Shown in pieces: positions 17,138-25,638 of a DNA stretch of 30,072 nucleotides (its first letter is position 1; the number at the start of each line of letters is the position of its first letter). The stretch is from G963664225 sp964538065. GTDB lineage: Bacteria; Verrucomicrobiota; Verrucomicrobiia; Limisphaerales; UBA1319. The DNA is taken from contig CAZIDG010000050.1 of the NCBI GenBank assembly GCA_964538065.1, forward strand, positions 1-30,072, written 5' to 3'. The notes below the pieces were generated by a model. The model did not search any database and was not told where the DNA came from. It saw only the letters and a list, made by a program, of their open reading frames with translations. The position numbers were made by a program, and so were the translations under genes.

Positions 17138-17590
17138 CTGCATTTTCGCATTTTTTATAAAAAGGGCGATCCGGGCAGCAGACGCCAAGGAGGTGGGGGT
17201 GGGGAACCCCGCTGAAGAAACGTACCACCGCCCGAATCATTCAGATGGTCTTTCAACCTTGGTTTAAGTTAAAAACACCCCCCCCGTTTGTCAATCGTGT
17301 AAACACCGGCATGGACGTTGTGCTGGAAGGCTCAGATCCGGTCACATGGACCTGTGTGGAGGAGGTGGTGTTGATGTAAATAATTGTTTATCAGCATTAT
17401 GGGATTGAAAATGGATTTACATTATATGGTGAATTAAACCTGTGAAACCGCAATCTGACGGCGAGCCACGCGGGGATGGAGGGGGCAATGGGGACCTGAA
17501 AATAAGGCCAATTTCGCAAGTCTGTCTTGGAAAAATACGCTGAATTGGTTAGGCTAAAGGGCAGTGGCAGGATGGACTTGATCCAGGCAC
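17138..17590. other. Non-coding region upstream of the hsp20-lon pair
   Basis: No gene is seen in this 453-bp stretch. It contains a run of eight C near 17278-17285 and an AT-rich segment at 17377-17450, and ends in the leader of the small heat-shock gene. There is no CIRCE inverted repeat and no convincing heat-shock sigma promoter, so control of the hsp20-lon pair cannot be read. Confidence 0.4.
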
Positions 17591-18010
17591 ATGAAAAAGA
17601 ACATACACAGCATCAGGCTCAGGCATTTGCAGGGTGAATTGACGGAAATGGTCTACGAGCTCAGCAAGGTGCAATTTTCACAGTTCCCAGTGCGGGAAGG
17701 GTGGACGCCAGCCATAAATGCTTACCGATGTGCGCGATCCTTGGAGGTGTGTATGGATTTGGCCGGCGTGGAGCAATCGATGATTGAAATAAACGTGGAA
17801 CCGGGACGGCTGTTGATTCGTGGACAACGTCCTCCACCAGAACCGGAAACGGCGGGATCAGGCGAATATCATATGTTGGCCATGGAAATCGATTCGGGCA
17901 TTTTTGAGCGAACGGTGACACTGCCAGCCGAAGTGGATGCTGCCAGGATTACGGCTCATCATCGCAATGGCTGGCTTTGGATTCACCTGCCGTTGCGTTT
18001 GCATGCTTAG
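17591..18010 (+). CDS. Small heat-shock protein, Hsp20/alpha-crystallin family
   Basis: The 139-residue product has an alpha-crystallin domain from about residue 44 to the end. It contains LEVCMDLAGVEQSMIEINVEPGRLLIRGQR (the DLPGV and 'L.I.G.R' blocks of the family), FERTVTLPAEVDAARITAHHRNGWLWIHLP (equivalent to F.R...LP..vd...i.A...nGvL.i.lP). The N-terminal arm is about 43 residues, and the protein stops right after the last strand, so the C-terminal IxI motif that links subunits in many relatives is missing. It should hold unfolded proteins in the cytoplasm. The lon gene starts 29 bases downstream on the same strand, so holdase and protease are likely made together. Confidence 0.88.
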   Translation: MKKNIHSIRLRHLQGELTEMVYELSKVQFSQFPVREGWTPAINAYRCARSLEVCMDLAGVEQSMIEINVEPGRLLIRGQRPPPEPETAGSGEYHMLAMEIDSGIFERTVTLPAEVDAARITAHHRNGWLWIHLPLRLHA

Positions 18011-18039
18011 GGGATGATTAACCGAACCTCAGGCGTTCG

Positions 18040-20505
18040 ATGAATATTTTTGATACAGATACTTACGTAATGGCGGATGAACAAGGCACTTCTGATACGG
18101 GGAGCCGTCCGCGCATGTTGGTTTTAAAGAAGGACGACAACGTGCCGGGGCCGGAAATGCCATCGGAGTTGCCGGTGCTTCCCTTGAGGGGGATGGTGGT
18201 GTTCCCGGGCACGGTGCTGCCTTTGAACATCCGGCGTCCTTCCTCTCTCAAGTTGCTTGAGGAGTGCCTGCCCAAGAGCAAGATGATCGCGGTGGTGGCT
18301 CAACGGCAGCCCGACATGGAGGATCCCACTCCCGACGATCTGTTTGAGGCTGGCACGGCTGGACAGGTGCTGAAATTGATCCGGCAGGATGACGATGTGG
18401 TGGTGGTGGTGTTTCAGGCGATGAAAAGGGTGAAATTTAAGAAATTCACCCAGGTTCAGCCCTACATGAAGGCCAAAGTGGACACCATGGCCGCGCAAAA
18501 CTCCCGCAGTGAGACCAAACAATGGGAGGCAACGGTCAAGAATCTGCGTGAAGCCGCCTTGAAACTGCTCTCCTTGACGCCCGACACCCCGGAGGAAGCG
18601 GGCTTGGTGGTGCGCAACATCGAAGACGCAGGCCAACTGGCTGATTTTTTGGCCAGCAATCTGAGCCTGGATTACAACCAAAAGCAGGATTTGCTCGAAG
18701 AGACAGATGTTGTAAGGCGGGTGCGTGCGGTGCACCTGCGGTTATCGGCACAGATTGAGATTGCCGAGCTGCAGCGCAAACTCCAGAAGGATGTAGCTTC
18801 GCAGATTTCTGATGCCCAGCGCCGGGTTTATTTGAGGGAGCAGATCAAGGCCATCCAGAAGGAGCTTGGCGAAGCCGACGAGGGCGAGGAACAGGTCCAG
18901 CAATTGCGCAAGCGCCTGGAGGAGGCCCGACCTCCCAAAGTGGTTTTGGACCAGGCTGAAAAGGAACTGCGCCGCCTGGCTTATATTCCTCAGGCCAGCC
19001 CCGAATATAGTGTCGTGGTGGGATATGTCGAAACCCTGGCGGAACTCCCCTGGTCGAAGCTGAGTCCGGACAATCTGGATTTGCGCAAGGCGCGTGCCAT
19101 TCTCGATCGGGATCACCATGGTTTGGACAAGGTTAAGCGCCGCCTGGTGGAATACCTTGCCGTGCGAAAGCTAAATCCAGAGGGGCGTGGTCCCATTCTT
19201 TGCTTTTTGGGCCCTCCCGGGGTTGGCAAGACCAGTCTCGGGCAGTCAATTGCTGATGCTCTGGGACGAAAATTTGCCCGCATGAGCCTGGGAGGCATGC
19301 ATGACGAGGCGGAAATCCGTGGGCATCGACGTACCTACATTGGTTCCATGCCCGGCCGCATCGTGCAGGCCTTGCGCCAGGCGGGCACGCGCAACCCCGT
19401 GATCATGCTTGATGAGATCGACAAGATTGGCAGCGATTTTCGCGGTGATCCCGCCAGTGCGTTGCTCGAAGTGCTTGATCCCCGGCAGAATCATGCCTTT
19501 GTGGATCATTACCTGAATGTCCCGTTTGACCTCTCGCAAGTGATCTTTATTGCGACTGCCAATTACATGGATCCAGTGCCTCCCGCCTTGCGGGACCGCA
19601 TGGAAGTCATCAGCATCCCTGGATATACCGACCGGGAAAAGCTCCAGATAGCCCTCAAGTATTTGGTAAAGCGCCAGTTAAAGGAGAATGGACTCAAGTT
19701 GGCGCAATGTCGCTGGAATCAACAGGCGGTCACGACCTTGATTCACGATTACACCTACGAAGCGGGGGTGCGGGAATTGGAACGCGAGATTGGAGCCGTC
19801 TGTCGGGCGGTGGCGGCGCGTGTGGCTGGAGGGCGAGGCCAAAATAGGAGTGTGACACCCGTCCTGGTGCGCGAGATCCTGGGCCCCAAAAAACACATTC
19901 AGGAAACGCGCCTGCGCAAGGACCAGATTGGGGTTGTGACTGGTTTGGCCTACACACCTGCCGGGGGCGAAATTCTCCATATTGAAGCTGCTCGTTATGC
20001 CGGCAAAGGCGCCATCTCGCTGACAGGGCAGATCGGAAATGTGATGAAGGAATCGGCCCAGGCCGCCTTAAGCCTCGTGCGTTCCCGTGCCAGGGAGCTT
20101 GGAATCAACCCGGATGATTTCAAGGATGCCGACATCCACATTCACGTGCCCAGCGGGGCGGTGCCCAAGGATGGGCCATCGGCAGGGGTGGCGATGGTGA
20201 CGGTGCTCGCGTCCTTGTTCGGACAACGGCCCGTGCGAGCCGATGTGGCGATGACGGGTGAAATTACCCTGCGTGGCGAGGTGCTGCCGATTGGCGGTTT
20301 GAAGGAAAAAAGCCTGGCGGCCTTGCGTGCGGGGATCACCGAGGTTATCATCCCGGCGCTCAACGAGAAGGACTTGGTGGATGTGCCCAAAGAGATCCGG
20401 CACAAGCTCAAGTTCCATTTGGCTCACCGTGTGGACGATGTGCTCAAACTTGCGTTGGTGCCAATAAATGTACCCAGGCAGACCGAACAGGTTTCAAAGT
20501 CCTAA
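18040..20505 (+). CDS. lon: ATP-dependent Lon protease
   Basis: The 821-residue product has all parts of LonA. The N-terminal substrate domain starts at about 44 (LPVLPLRGMVVFPGTVLPL), a coiled-coil region lies around 250-310, and the AAA+ module has Walker A GPPGVGKT at 391-398 and Walker B VIMLDEIDK. The C-terminal protease domain has catalytic Ser714 in PKDGPSAG and Lys757 in GGLKEK. The length is usual for the family. It degrades misfolded and regulatory proteins in the cytoplasm and probably forms an operon with the upstream small heat-shock protein. A second start at the Met of YVMADEQG (18070) is possible, and no strong ribosome site separates them. Confidence 0.98.
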   Translation: MNIFDTDTYVMADEQGTSDTGSRPRMLVLKKDDNVPGPEMPSELPVLPLRGMVVFPGTVLPLNIRRPSSLKLLEECLPKSKMIAVVAQRQPDMEDPTPDDLFEAGTAGQVLKLIRQDDDVVVVVFQAMKRVKFKKFTQVQPYMKAKVDTMAAQNSRSETKQWEATVKNLREAALKLLSLTPDTPEEAGLVVRNIEDAGQLADFLASNLSLDYNQKQDLLEETDVVRRVRAVHLRLSAQIEIAELQRKLQKDVASQISDAQRRVYLREQIKAIQKELGEADEGEEQVQQLRKRLEEARPPKVVLDQAEKELRRLAYIPQASPEYSVVVGYVETLAELPWSKLSPDNLDLRKARAILDRDHHGLDKVKRRLVEYLAVRKLNPEGRGPILCFLGPPGVGKTSLGQSIADALGRKFARMSLGGMHDEAEIRGHRRTYIGSMPGRIVQALRQAGTRNPVIMLDEIDKIGSDFRGDPASALLEVLDPRQNHAFVDHYLNVPFDLSQVIFIATANYMDPVPPALRDRMEVISIPGYTDREKLQIALKYLVKRQLKENGLKLAQCRWNQQAVTTLIHDYTYEAGVRELEREIGAVCRAVAARVAGGRGQNRSVTPVLVREILGPKKHIQETRLRKDQIGVVTGLAYTPAGGEILHIEAARYAGKGAISLTGQIGNVMKESAQAALSLVRSRARELGINPDDFKDADIHIHVPSGAVPKDGPSAGVAMVTVLASLFGQRPVRADVAMTGEITLRGEVLPIGGLKEKSLAALRAGITEVIIPALNEKDLVDVPKEIRHKLKFHLAHRVDDVLKLALVPINVPRQTEQVSKS

Positions 20506-20591
20506 AGGGGATCCTGTCTCCAGGGGCGTCTGATGGTGGAATATCGGGAAGAAAGAGTGTTGGGCAATGGTCCGACGCCAATAAGCATTAT

Positions 20592-22310
20592 ATGAACAGC
20601 AGTAATTATTTGCATCGTTTTGTCCAGTGGACCAGTGCCGCCCTTTTGGGCTTTTGGCTGGTGCCGTCGTATCCAGCTCAGGGTCCCGCCGGCCATCCGA
20701 AATCCGAGGGCACGATCAAGACGGCGGTGTCCACGGACCTGAAGCCTGTTTTTGAGCGCCAGATGACGCTTATCCAGAAACGGCGCGATTCATGGATTGC
20801 CAAGGCCCAGGCGGCCACGCCGGTTCTGCAGAGAACGGTCATGCAGCCGGTGGCGGTGGTTAAAATGGAAAAGGACGCCGCCTGTTTTCAGGGGTGGAAA
20901 GCGGTCGTCACGAACAAGGTGGAGTCCGTATACAACCGTCCGATGTTGCCAGGAGACGGTTTCATTTTGGACTTTGGCGAACATTTCACCGGGCACTTTG
21001 AGTTTACCCTGCGTCATTTTGCCGCGCCCATCGATGCGCCGGTGAGGTTGTCCCTGATCTTTGGTGAAGTGCCGGCGGAAGTGGCCGAGCCTTTCGATCC
21101 CTATCCGGGCGGGCTCACACGATCCTGGCTTCAAGACGAGGTGATCAACATCGATGAAGTGCCGCAGACCATCCGGATGCCCCGCCGGTACGCCTTCCGG
21201 TATGTCAAGGTGACCGTGGTGTCGGCCAGCCGACATGGCACTTTTGGTTTTACCGACATTCGGGCGGAGGCCATCAGCTCGGCAAATTCAAAGCAACTGG
21301 CGACGTTCACGCCAGCCAATGCAGACGAGGCGGCCCTGGATCAGGTGTCGTTGCGAACACTCCGCGATTGCATGCAGACGGTGTTTGAAGACGGCCCCAA
21401 ACGCGACCGCCGGTTGTGGCTGGGCGACCTGCGCTTGCAGGCGCTGGCGAACTATGCGACCTACCGCAACTATGCCCTGGTGAAGCGGTCCCTCTACATC
21501 CTGGCGGGGACCTCCACGGACAATGGGCTTGTCAGCACCTGTGCGTATGAGCGCCCCAAAGCGATTCATGGTGATTCCAGCATTCTGGACTACACCGCGT
21601 TGTTCGCGCCCACAGTGCTTGAATACCTAGAGGCCAGCGGTGACCGCAAAACGGCGGAGGACTTGTGGCCTCTGGTGCTGAAACAGCTCGATTTCACGCT
21701 GGAACCGGTAAATGCGGACGGTTTGTTGATCCCGCCCTCCAGCTGGTGGCTGTTCGTGGACTGGCATCCCACGCTCGATAAGCAGGCGCCTGAACAAGGC
21801 ATCATCCTTTACGGCCTCAAAGCCACGCAGAAATTGGCCGAGAAACTGGGCAAACAAAAGGAAACGGCCTTTATTTCGGAGATGATTCCGCTGATGGAAG
21901 CGGCCGCGCGGAAACACCTCTGGGACGATGCCGCCGGTGTGTTTGTGAGTGGCCCCAAACGCGAGGTGTCCTATGCTTCGCAAGCTTGGCTGGTTTTGGC
22001 TGGAGTGCCTTCGAAGGAACAGGCCAGAAAGGCCATGCAGAATGTCATGCAATGCAAGGATGCTGCCCGGCCTGTCACTCCCTACATGCATCATTATGTT
22101 GTTGAGGCACTTCTGGAAGCTGGTTTGCGCCAGGAAGGTTTTGACTATCTCAAGTCCTACTGGGGCGGAATGATCCAGAAAGGCGCGAGCACCTTCTGGG
22201 AGGTTTATGTCCCGGGCGATGACCGGCTCTCACCCTACGGCAGCCATTTGATGAACAGCTACTGCCACGCCTGGAGCTGCACGCCGACCTATCTGTTGCG
22301 TAAAAAATAA
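20592..22310 (+). CDS. Exported six-hairpin glycosidase, alpha-L-rhamnosidase (GH78)-like
   Basis: The 572-residue product starts with an export signal (hydrophobic segment around 12-28, ending SYPAQ). A beta-sandwich domain follows (ILDFGEHFTGHFEFTLRHF, VRLSLIFGEVPAE, RRYAFRYVKVTVV), as in the accessory domain of alpha-L-rhamnosidases. An (alpha/alpha)6 catalytic region starts near 255. The motif GPKRDRRLWLGDLR at about 268-281 is the GH78-type active-site loop with its acidic residues, and FWEVYVP and CHAWSCTPTYLL near the end match the family's last helices. It probably removes rhamnose or a similar sugar from polysaccharides outside the cytoplasm. It is shorter than typical GH78 enzymes, and a related six-hairpin family with another substrate is possible. 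Confidence 0.82.
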   Translation: MNSSNYLHRFVQWTSAALLGFWLVPSYPAQGPAGHPKSEGTIKTAVSTDLKPVFERQMTLIQKRRDSWIAKAQAATPVLQRTVMQPVAVVKMEKDAACFQGWKAVVTNKVESVYNRPMLPGDGFILDFGEHFTGHFEFTLRHFAAPIDAPVRLSLIFGEVPAEVAEPFDPYPGGLTRSWLQDEVINIDEVPQTIRMPRRYAFRYVKVTVVSASRHGTFGFTDIRAEAISSANSKQLATFTPANADEAALDQVSLRTLRDCMQTVFEDGPKRDRRLWLGDLRLQALANYATYRNYALVKRSLYILAGTSTDNGLVSTCAYERPKAIHGDSSILDYTALFAPTVLEYLEASGDRKTAEDLWPLVLKQLDFTLEPVNADGLLIPPSSWWLFVDWHPTLDKQAPEQGIILYGLKATQKLAEKLGKQKETAFISEMIPLMEAAARKHLWDDAAGVFVSGPKREVSYASQAWLVLAGVPSKEQARKAMQNVMQCKDAARPVTPYMHHYVVEALLEAGLRQEGFDYLKSYWGGMIQKGASTFWEVYVPGDDRLSPYGSHLMNSYCHAWSCTPTYLLRKK

Positions 22311-22313
22311 CAT

Positions 22314-22346
22314 CATCCGCAGATTTACGCTGATGCACGCAGATTA
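22314..22346 (+). repeat. Repeat copy A of the GxxExxY module
   Basis: A 33-bp unit begins CATCCGCAGATTTACGC and contains near 10-bp periodic CGCAGATT-like segments. It starts 3 bases after the glycosidase stop codon. It is 29/33 identical to copy B and 28/33 identical to the reverse complement of copy C, by hand alignment. The A of the GxxExxY start codon is its last base. Confidence 0.85.
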
Positions 22347-22837
22347 TGGATGGTGAGGGACATCTGAGAATGGGTTCGGCGGATGCCAGTGCTCATCAAT
22401 GCCAATCCGCTCGAAAGGCAGCGCCACGAGATCCAAATACTTATGCGGTCATCGGCGCGGCCATGGAAGTGCATCGGGAGCTCGGCAACGGGTTTCTTGA
22501 AGCGGTTTACCAGGACGCCCTGGAATTGGAATTCAGGGTCCGCCAGATTCCATGCGAACGTGAAAAGCTCTTGCAAGTCACGTACAAAGGCACGGTGTTG
22601 CCCAGCTATTACAGGGCGGATTTTGTCTGTTACGGCGATCTGCTGGTAGAATGCAAGGCCCTGTCCGCCCTGGGCGGAGTGGAGGAGGCCCAGTTAATTA
22701 ACTATCTGCGGATCACCGGGTTCGAGATTGGGTTGCTGCTTAATTTCGGCGCCCGTAGTCTGGAATACCGCCGCATGATTTTTTCAACACCCGCCCCAAA
22801 ACCATCCGCAGATTTACGCAGATTAACGCAGATTTGA
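22346..22837 (+). CDS. GxxExxY protein, PD-(D/E)XK nuclease-like
   Basis: The 163-residue product carries the family signature GFLEAVY at 49-55 after 'RDPNTYAVIGAAMEVHRELG'. It has a PD-(D/E)XK-like core: Glu52, Asp92 in YRADFVCYGDLL, and Glu102-x-Lys104 in VECKAL, with Gln116 in QLINYL. That residue order matches nuclease-fold families, but activity is unproven. Homology to the family begins near residue 28. The first ATG directly abuts repeat copy A and lacks a ribosome site, whereas the ATG at 22370 has GAGGG about 10 bases upstream and may be the real start. The last 11 codons (PSADLRRLTQI) are encoded by repeat copy B and the T of the stop codon is its last base. The family's role is unknown; the gene lies alone between two carbohydrate genes. 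Confidence 0.85.
   Translation: MDGEGHLRMGSADASAHQCQSARKAAPRDPNTYAVIGAAMEVHRELGNGFLEAVYQDALELEFRVRQIPCEREKLLQVTYKGTVLPSYYRADFVCYGDLLVECKALSALGGVEEAQLINYLRITGFEIGLLLNFGARSLEYRRMIFSTPAPKPSADLRRLTQI
22803..22835 (+). repeat. Repeat copy B of the GxxExxY module, encodes the protein's C terminus
   Basis: This copy is the most regular: the segment CGCAGATTTA, CGCAGATTAA, CGCAGATTT repeats with a 10-base period. It is in direct orientation to copy A and lies inside the coding frame of the GxxExxY gene up to its stop codon. Confidence 0.85.
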
Positions 22838-22839
22838 AT

Positions 22840-22877
22840 GGGGCCAAGCCACGAAAGGGTGTGCTTTGGCCCTTTTT
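22840..22877 (+). terminator. Rho-independent terminator of the GxxExxY gene
   Basis: GGGGCCAA (22840-22847) pairs with TTGGCCCT (22866-22873). The stem extends inward by a G-U pair and, after one mismatch, three more pairs (22850-22852 with 22861-22863), and is followed by TTTTT at 22873-22877. It lies between repeat copies B and C, so the module carries its own transcription end. Confidence 0.65.
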
Positions 22878-22883
22878 ATTTAA

Positions 22884-22916
22884 AATCTGCGCGCATCGGC
22901 GTTATTCTGCGGATGG
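22884..22916 (-). repeat. Repeat copy C of the GxxExxY module, inverted
   Basis: On the minus strand this 33-bp unit reads CATCCGCAGAATAACGCC and onward. It is 28/33 identical to copy A and 27/33 to copy B. With copy A it forms terminal inverted repeats around the whole module of about 600 bp; with copy B it could form a long RNA stem around the terminator hairpin. Confidence 0.85.
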
Positions 22917-22980
22917 ATGGCCTGTACCCAACGTGCAGGCTTGATATTGGTCGCGTGCTCAGTTACGACAAGGCAAGCCT

Positions 22981-24204
22981 ATGGATACAAACACAGCCCC
23001 TGCCTCTGTGAGCGTTGCGGCGAAGTCTTCTGCCAGCGGTTGGGCCAATCGCCTGGCCTCAATCGACGCCTTTCGCGGATTCGTCATGTTGCTCATGATG
23101 GGTGAGGTGTTGGAATTGAGGCGGGTGGCCCAGGCCCTGCCGGAGAGTGGTTTGTGGCAATGGTTGGCCCACCATCAATCTCACGTGGCGTGGGTCGGGT
23201 GTTCGCTCCATGACCTTATACAGCCGTCCTTTTCGTTCCTGGTCGGAGTCGCCCTGCCGTTCTCGCTGGCCCGCCGAACTGCCGAGGGACAACCCCAATG
23301 GCAGCGTACCTTGCACGCTTTTTGGAGGGCGCTGGTCTTGATCTTATTAGGTGTGTTCTTGAGATCCACCTATGCGGATCATACCTGCTGGACGTTTGAA
23401 GACACCCTGTCGCAAATCGGGCTTGGGTATGGATTCCTGTACCTGCTGGGATTGCGTTCGGTGCGCACTCAATGGATCTCGCTGGGGATCATTCTCGTCG
23501 GTTATTGGTTATTGTTTGCACTCTATCCGTTGCCAGGGCCGGATTTTGACTGGGCCAGGGCGGGAACGAGTCCGGACAGGATGCTGCCGGGGTTTGCTGC
23601 GCACTGGAGCCTCAACACCAATCCCGCCTGGGCGTTTGATACCTGGTTTCTAAACCTCTTTCCACCGGCCCAGTGGTTCAAGTTCAACGGCGGCGGTTAC
23701 TCGACTCTGAGTTTTATCCCGACCCTTGGAACGATGATCCTGGGATTGATCGCGGGCGGGGTGTTGCGCGGAGGTCTGGCACCGATGCAGAAAGTTCGTT
23801 GGCTTGCCCTGGCGGGATTGGCTGGCTTGGCCAGCGGCTGGCTCCTGGGAGCCCTTGGCATTTGCCCGGTTGTTAAGAAGATCTGGACCCCCAGTTGGGT
23901 GCTGTTCAGCGGTGGGTGGGGTTTCCTGTTCCTGGCCGGATTTTACCTGATCCTGGATGTGTGGAACCGCCGTTCCTGGGCGTTCCCGCTGATGGTGATT
24001 GGCATGAATTCCATCGCGGCCTACATGATTGCGCATCTATGGGTGGGATTCATCGAGAAGGCGTTGCCCCGGCATTTCGGCACGGCATGGTTCCATTTTG
24101 CAGGGTCGGCCTATGAGCCCTTGTTGTTTGGGGCAGGGGTGCTGTTTACCGAGTGGCTGATCCTCTGGTGGATGTGTCGGCGGAAAATTCTCCTGCGTGT
24201 GTGA
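22981..24204 (+). CDS. Membrane acyltransferase, HGSNAT/NagX (DUF5009)-like
   Basis: The 407-residue polytopic protein has roughly ten membrane helices. The N-terminal signature 'RLASIDAFRGFVMLLMM' and the block HVAWVGCSLHDLIQPSFSFLVGVALPFS match the heparan-alpha-glucosaminide N-acetyltransferase/DUF5009 family. In that family the His of the H-x-x-W segment is thought to accept acetyl groups for transfer across the membrane to a sugar. Later motifs FNGGGYSTLSFIPTLGTMILGL and GMNSIAAYMIAHLW are also typical. The protein should sit in the inner membrane and may acetylate amino sugars taken up or released by neighbours such as the glycosidase at 20592. AAGGCA precedes the ATG by about 5-9 bases. 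Substrate not known. Confidence 0.8.
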   Translation: MDTNTAPASVSVAAKSSASGWANRLASIDAFRGFVMLLMMGEVLELRRVAQALPESGLWQWLAHHQSHVAWVGCSLHDLIQPSFSFLVGVALPFSLARRTAEGQPQWQRTLHAFWRALVLILLGVFLRSTYADHTCWTFEDTLSQIGLGYGFLYLLGLRSVRTQWISLGIILVGYWLLFALYPLPGPDFDWARAGTSPDRMLPGFAAHWSLNTNPAWAFDTWFLNLFPPAQWFKFNGGGYSTLSFIPTLGTMILGLIAGGVLRGGLAPMQKVRWLALAGLAGLASGWLLGALGICPVVKKIWTPSWVLFSGGWGFLFLAGFYLILDVWNRRSWAFPLMVIGMNSIAAYMIAHLWVGFIEKALPRHFGTAWFHFAGSAYEPLLFGAGVLFTEWLILWWMCRRKILLRV

Positions 24205-24271
24205 TATCCATGGAAAAAGGCGGTTTCATGGTCCCCTCACGGCCACGGCGTTGACTGAACATGACAGTCCG

Positions 24272-24290
24272 CTGGGGGATCTGCCCCCGG
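24272..24290. terminator. Short GC-rich hairpin after the acyltransferase gene
   Basis: CTGGGGG pairs with CCCCCGG around the loop ATCTG (seven pairs, one G-U). It lies in the 230-bp gap before kbl and has no T-run, so terminator function is uncertain. Nothing else is recognised in this gap. Confidence 0.3.
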
Positions 24291-24434
24291 ATCCAATCTT
24301 GACATCGCGCCTTTTCAGGATGCTGATAGTGACTGTTCAAGAGACGGTGTCATTGGCTTCGGTAAGAGGCTGATGAACTGAGCCTTATAGCCATGGACAA
24401 TCGCATCTTGAATGACGGTCCAAAGACATAACGT

Positions 24435-25619
24435 ATGTTTGATACCTATCAAAAACATGTACGACAGCAGCTTGAGGACATCCGCACCAGCGGCACCTGC
24501 AAGGCTGAACGTGTCATTATGACGCCGCAAGGCACCACCATCCGCGTGGCCGACGGCAAACCTGTGCTGAATTTTTGTGCCAATAATTATCTGGGATTGG
24601 CGCAGCATCCTGCAGTGGCTGCAGCCGCCCGGGAGGCGCTGGAGCGTTGGGGTTACGGGATGGCCAGTGTTCGTTTTATCTGCGGCACGCAAGGGGTGCA
24701 CAAGCAACTTGAAGCGCGATTAAGCGAGTTCCTGGGCACGGATGACACCATTCTTTATTCCTCTTGTTTTGACGCGAATGGCGGTTTGTTCGAGACCCTC
24801 CTCGGTGAGGCTGATGCCATTATCAGTGACGAATTGAATCACGCGAGCATCATTGACGGAGTGCGCCTCTGCAAGGCCCAGCGCTACCGCTATCGCAACA
24901 ATGACATGGCGGACCTGGAGGCCAAACTCAAGGAGGCGTCCAGCGCCCGGTTCAAGATGATTGCCACCGATGGCGTGTTCTCGATGGATGGCTACATCGC
25001 AAACCTCAAGGGGATTTGCGATCTGGCGGACAAGTATGGCGCGCTGGTCATGGTGGACGACTCGCATGCGGTGGGTTTCATGGGCCGCACAGGCCGGGGC
25101 ACGCCGGAGCATTGTGGCGTCATGGGCCGCTTGGACATCATCACAGGCACACTGGGCAAGGCGCTGGGTGGCGCAAGCGGCGGTTACACCTCGGGACGCA
25201 AGGAGATCATCGAACTGCTTCGGCAGCGGTCGCGTCCGTATCTTTTCAGCAACACCCTGTGCCCCTCCATTGCCGGGGCGACGCTGCGGGTGCTCGAACT
25301 GCTCATGGAATCGCCTGCCCTGCGTGATCGCCTGGAAAGCAACGCACGCTTTTTCCGGGAAGGTGTTGAAAAGATCGGGCTCAAAACCCTGCCAGGAACA
25401 CATCCCATCGTGCCGGTCATGCTGGGCGACGCCGCCCTGGCATCCCGCTTTGCGGATGCCATGCTGACCAAGGGCGTCTATGTGATTGGCTTCAGCTATC
25501 CCGTGGTGCCCAAGGGGAAGGCGCGGATTCGCACGCAGATTTCGGCGGCCCATACGCGCGAAGACCTCCAGTTTGCCCTGGATGCCTTTGCGGCGGTTAA
25601 AAAAGACCTGGGCCTGTAG
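24435..25619 (+). CDS. kbl: Glycine C-acetyltransferase (2-amino-3-ketobutyrate CoA ligase)
   Basis: The 394-residue product is a full-length member of the alpha-oxoamine synthase group of fold-type I PLP enzymes and matches Kbl closely (E. coli Kbl has 398 residues). The PLP Lys is at 242 in TGTLGKALGGASGG, the cofactor Asp and His lie in MVDDSHAVGFMG at about 206-217, and NFCANNYLGLA, YGMASVRFICGTQ and LYSSCFDANGG are typical. It converts 2-amino-3-ketobutyrate plus CoA to glycine and acetyl-CoA in threonine breakdown. The usual partner, threonine dehydrogenase (tdh), is not adjacent. The gene appears monocistronic, with a long leader of 230 bp. Confidence 0.96.
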   Translation: MFDTYQKHVRQQLEDIRTSGTCKAERVIMTPQGTTIRVADGKPVLNFCANNYLGLAQHPAVAAAAREALERWGYGMASVRFICGTQGVHKQLEARLSEFLGTDDTILYSSCFDANGGLFETLLGEADAIISDELNHASIIDGVRLCKAQRYRYRNNDMADLEAKLKEASSARFKMIATDGVFSMDGYIANLKGICDLADKYGALVMVDDSHAVGFMGRTGRGTPEHCGVMGRLDIITGTLGKALGGASGGYTSGRKEIIELLRQRSRPYLFSNTLCPSIAGATLRVLELLMESPALRDRLESNARFFREGVEKIGLKTLPGTHPIVPVMLGDAALASRFADAMLTKGVYVIGFSYPVVPKGKARIRTQISAAHTREDLQFALDAFAAVKKDLGL

Positions 25620-25638
25620 CCGGTTTATTGTGATGGAG

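Noticed and set aside
17138..17590. CIRCE or heat-shock sigma promoter upstream of hsp20
   Set aside because: No TTAGCACTC/GAGTGCTAA inverted repeat and no good CTTGAA/CCCCAT pair could be found.
22314..22916. CRISPR array
   Set aside because: There are only three repeat copies, one inverted, with unequal spacing and a coding gene between them; no cas genes.
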